This document shows, piece after piece, positions 6,147 to 6,198 of a stretch of 6,198 nucleotides of DNA. The notes below the pieces were generated by a model, which did not search any database, was not told the DNA's origin, and worked only from the letters and a program-made list of their open reading frames with translations. Location: assembly GCA_038232935.1 (NCBI GenBank), contig JBBSMX010000192.1, positions 1-6,198 of the forward strand, in the 5' to 3' direction. The position numbers and the translations under genes were made by a program. This stretch comes from JBBSMX01 sp038232935 (GTDB taxonomy: Bacteria > Bacteroidota > Rhodothermia > Rhodothermales > JANQRZ01). The stretch's first letter is position 1. Each line of letters starts with the position of its first letter.

Positions 6147-6198
6147 ATGCCCGATTCAGACCCGACATCGATAAAAGGAAGCGGCGATCTGCTCTGGC
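6147..6198 (+). CDS. Possible start of a rightward gene, cut by the window end
   Basis: From the ATG at 6147 the frame stays open to the window edge and reads MPDSDPTSIKGSGDLLW, 17 codons. I do not recognise it and assign no function. In its favour are the start right after an AT-rich patch, the divergent position relative to the PBP gene and the absence of any other gene in the last 144 bases. Against it, 17 codons is too short to show coding bias, and no Shine-Dalgarno sequence is present, which is uninformative because the other starts here lack one too. Confidence 0.4.
   Translation, partial: MPDSDPTSIKGSGDLLW

Overview
The window is high-GC bacterial chromosome (about two thirds G+C by eye) carrying ordinary housekeeping genes. 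No phage, IS, CRISPR, RNA gene or defence system is visible. The protein sequences suggest a Bacteroidota/Rhodothermota-type organism of the Salinibacter/Rubricoccus kind. The grounds are a class A penicillin-binding protein with the Bacteroidota-like inter-domain layout, no Shine-Dalgarno sequence before any start, and one TAnnTTTG-like promoter candidate. This placement is an inference from style, not a database match.

Layout from left to right. (1) The 3' part of queE (+), whose true start lies left of the window. It encodes the radical-SAM enzyme that makes 7-carboxy-7-deazaguanine for queuosine-type tRNA modification. (2) A 97-bp gap with a near-perfect GC-rich palindrome of a dispersed-repeat type. 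(3) A zinc-independent medium-chain dehydrogenase/reductase (+) resembling 2-enoyl thioester reductases and quinone oxidoreductases. (4) A convergent acyl-CoA dehydrogenase (-) whose stop codon lies 6 bp from that of gene 3, with a small hairpin across the two stops. (5) A 117-bp gap with a possible promoter for gene 4. (6) A bifunctional class A penicillin-binding protein (-) with all expected glycosyltransferase and transpeptidase motifs and an acidic, tyrosine-rich tail. (7) A less GC-rich divergent intergenic region, then the probable first 17 codons of a rightward gene cut by the window end.

The genes do not form one pathway. The reductase and the acyl-CoA dehydrogenase could both act on acyl thioesters, but they are convergent, not co-transcribed. 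PBP and acyl-CoA dehydrogenase are co-oriented but 117 bp apart.

The most unusual feature is a pair of exact 18-bp tandem duplications. One is in the reductase (YHAFGK twice) and one in the PBP (FSRPSS twice). Both have exactly two copies, both keep frame, and both fall within the first 17 codons of their gene. Also notable is the atypical cysteine spacing of the QueE iron-sulfur motif (CX16CX3C). I did not find a new multi-gene system here.
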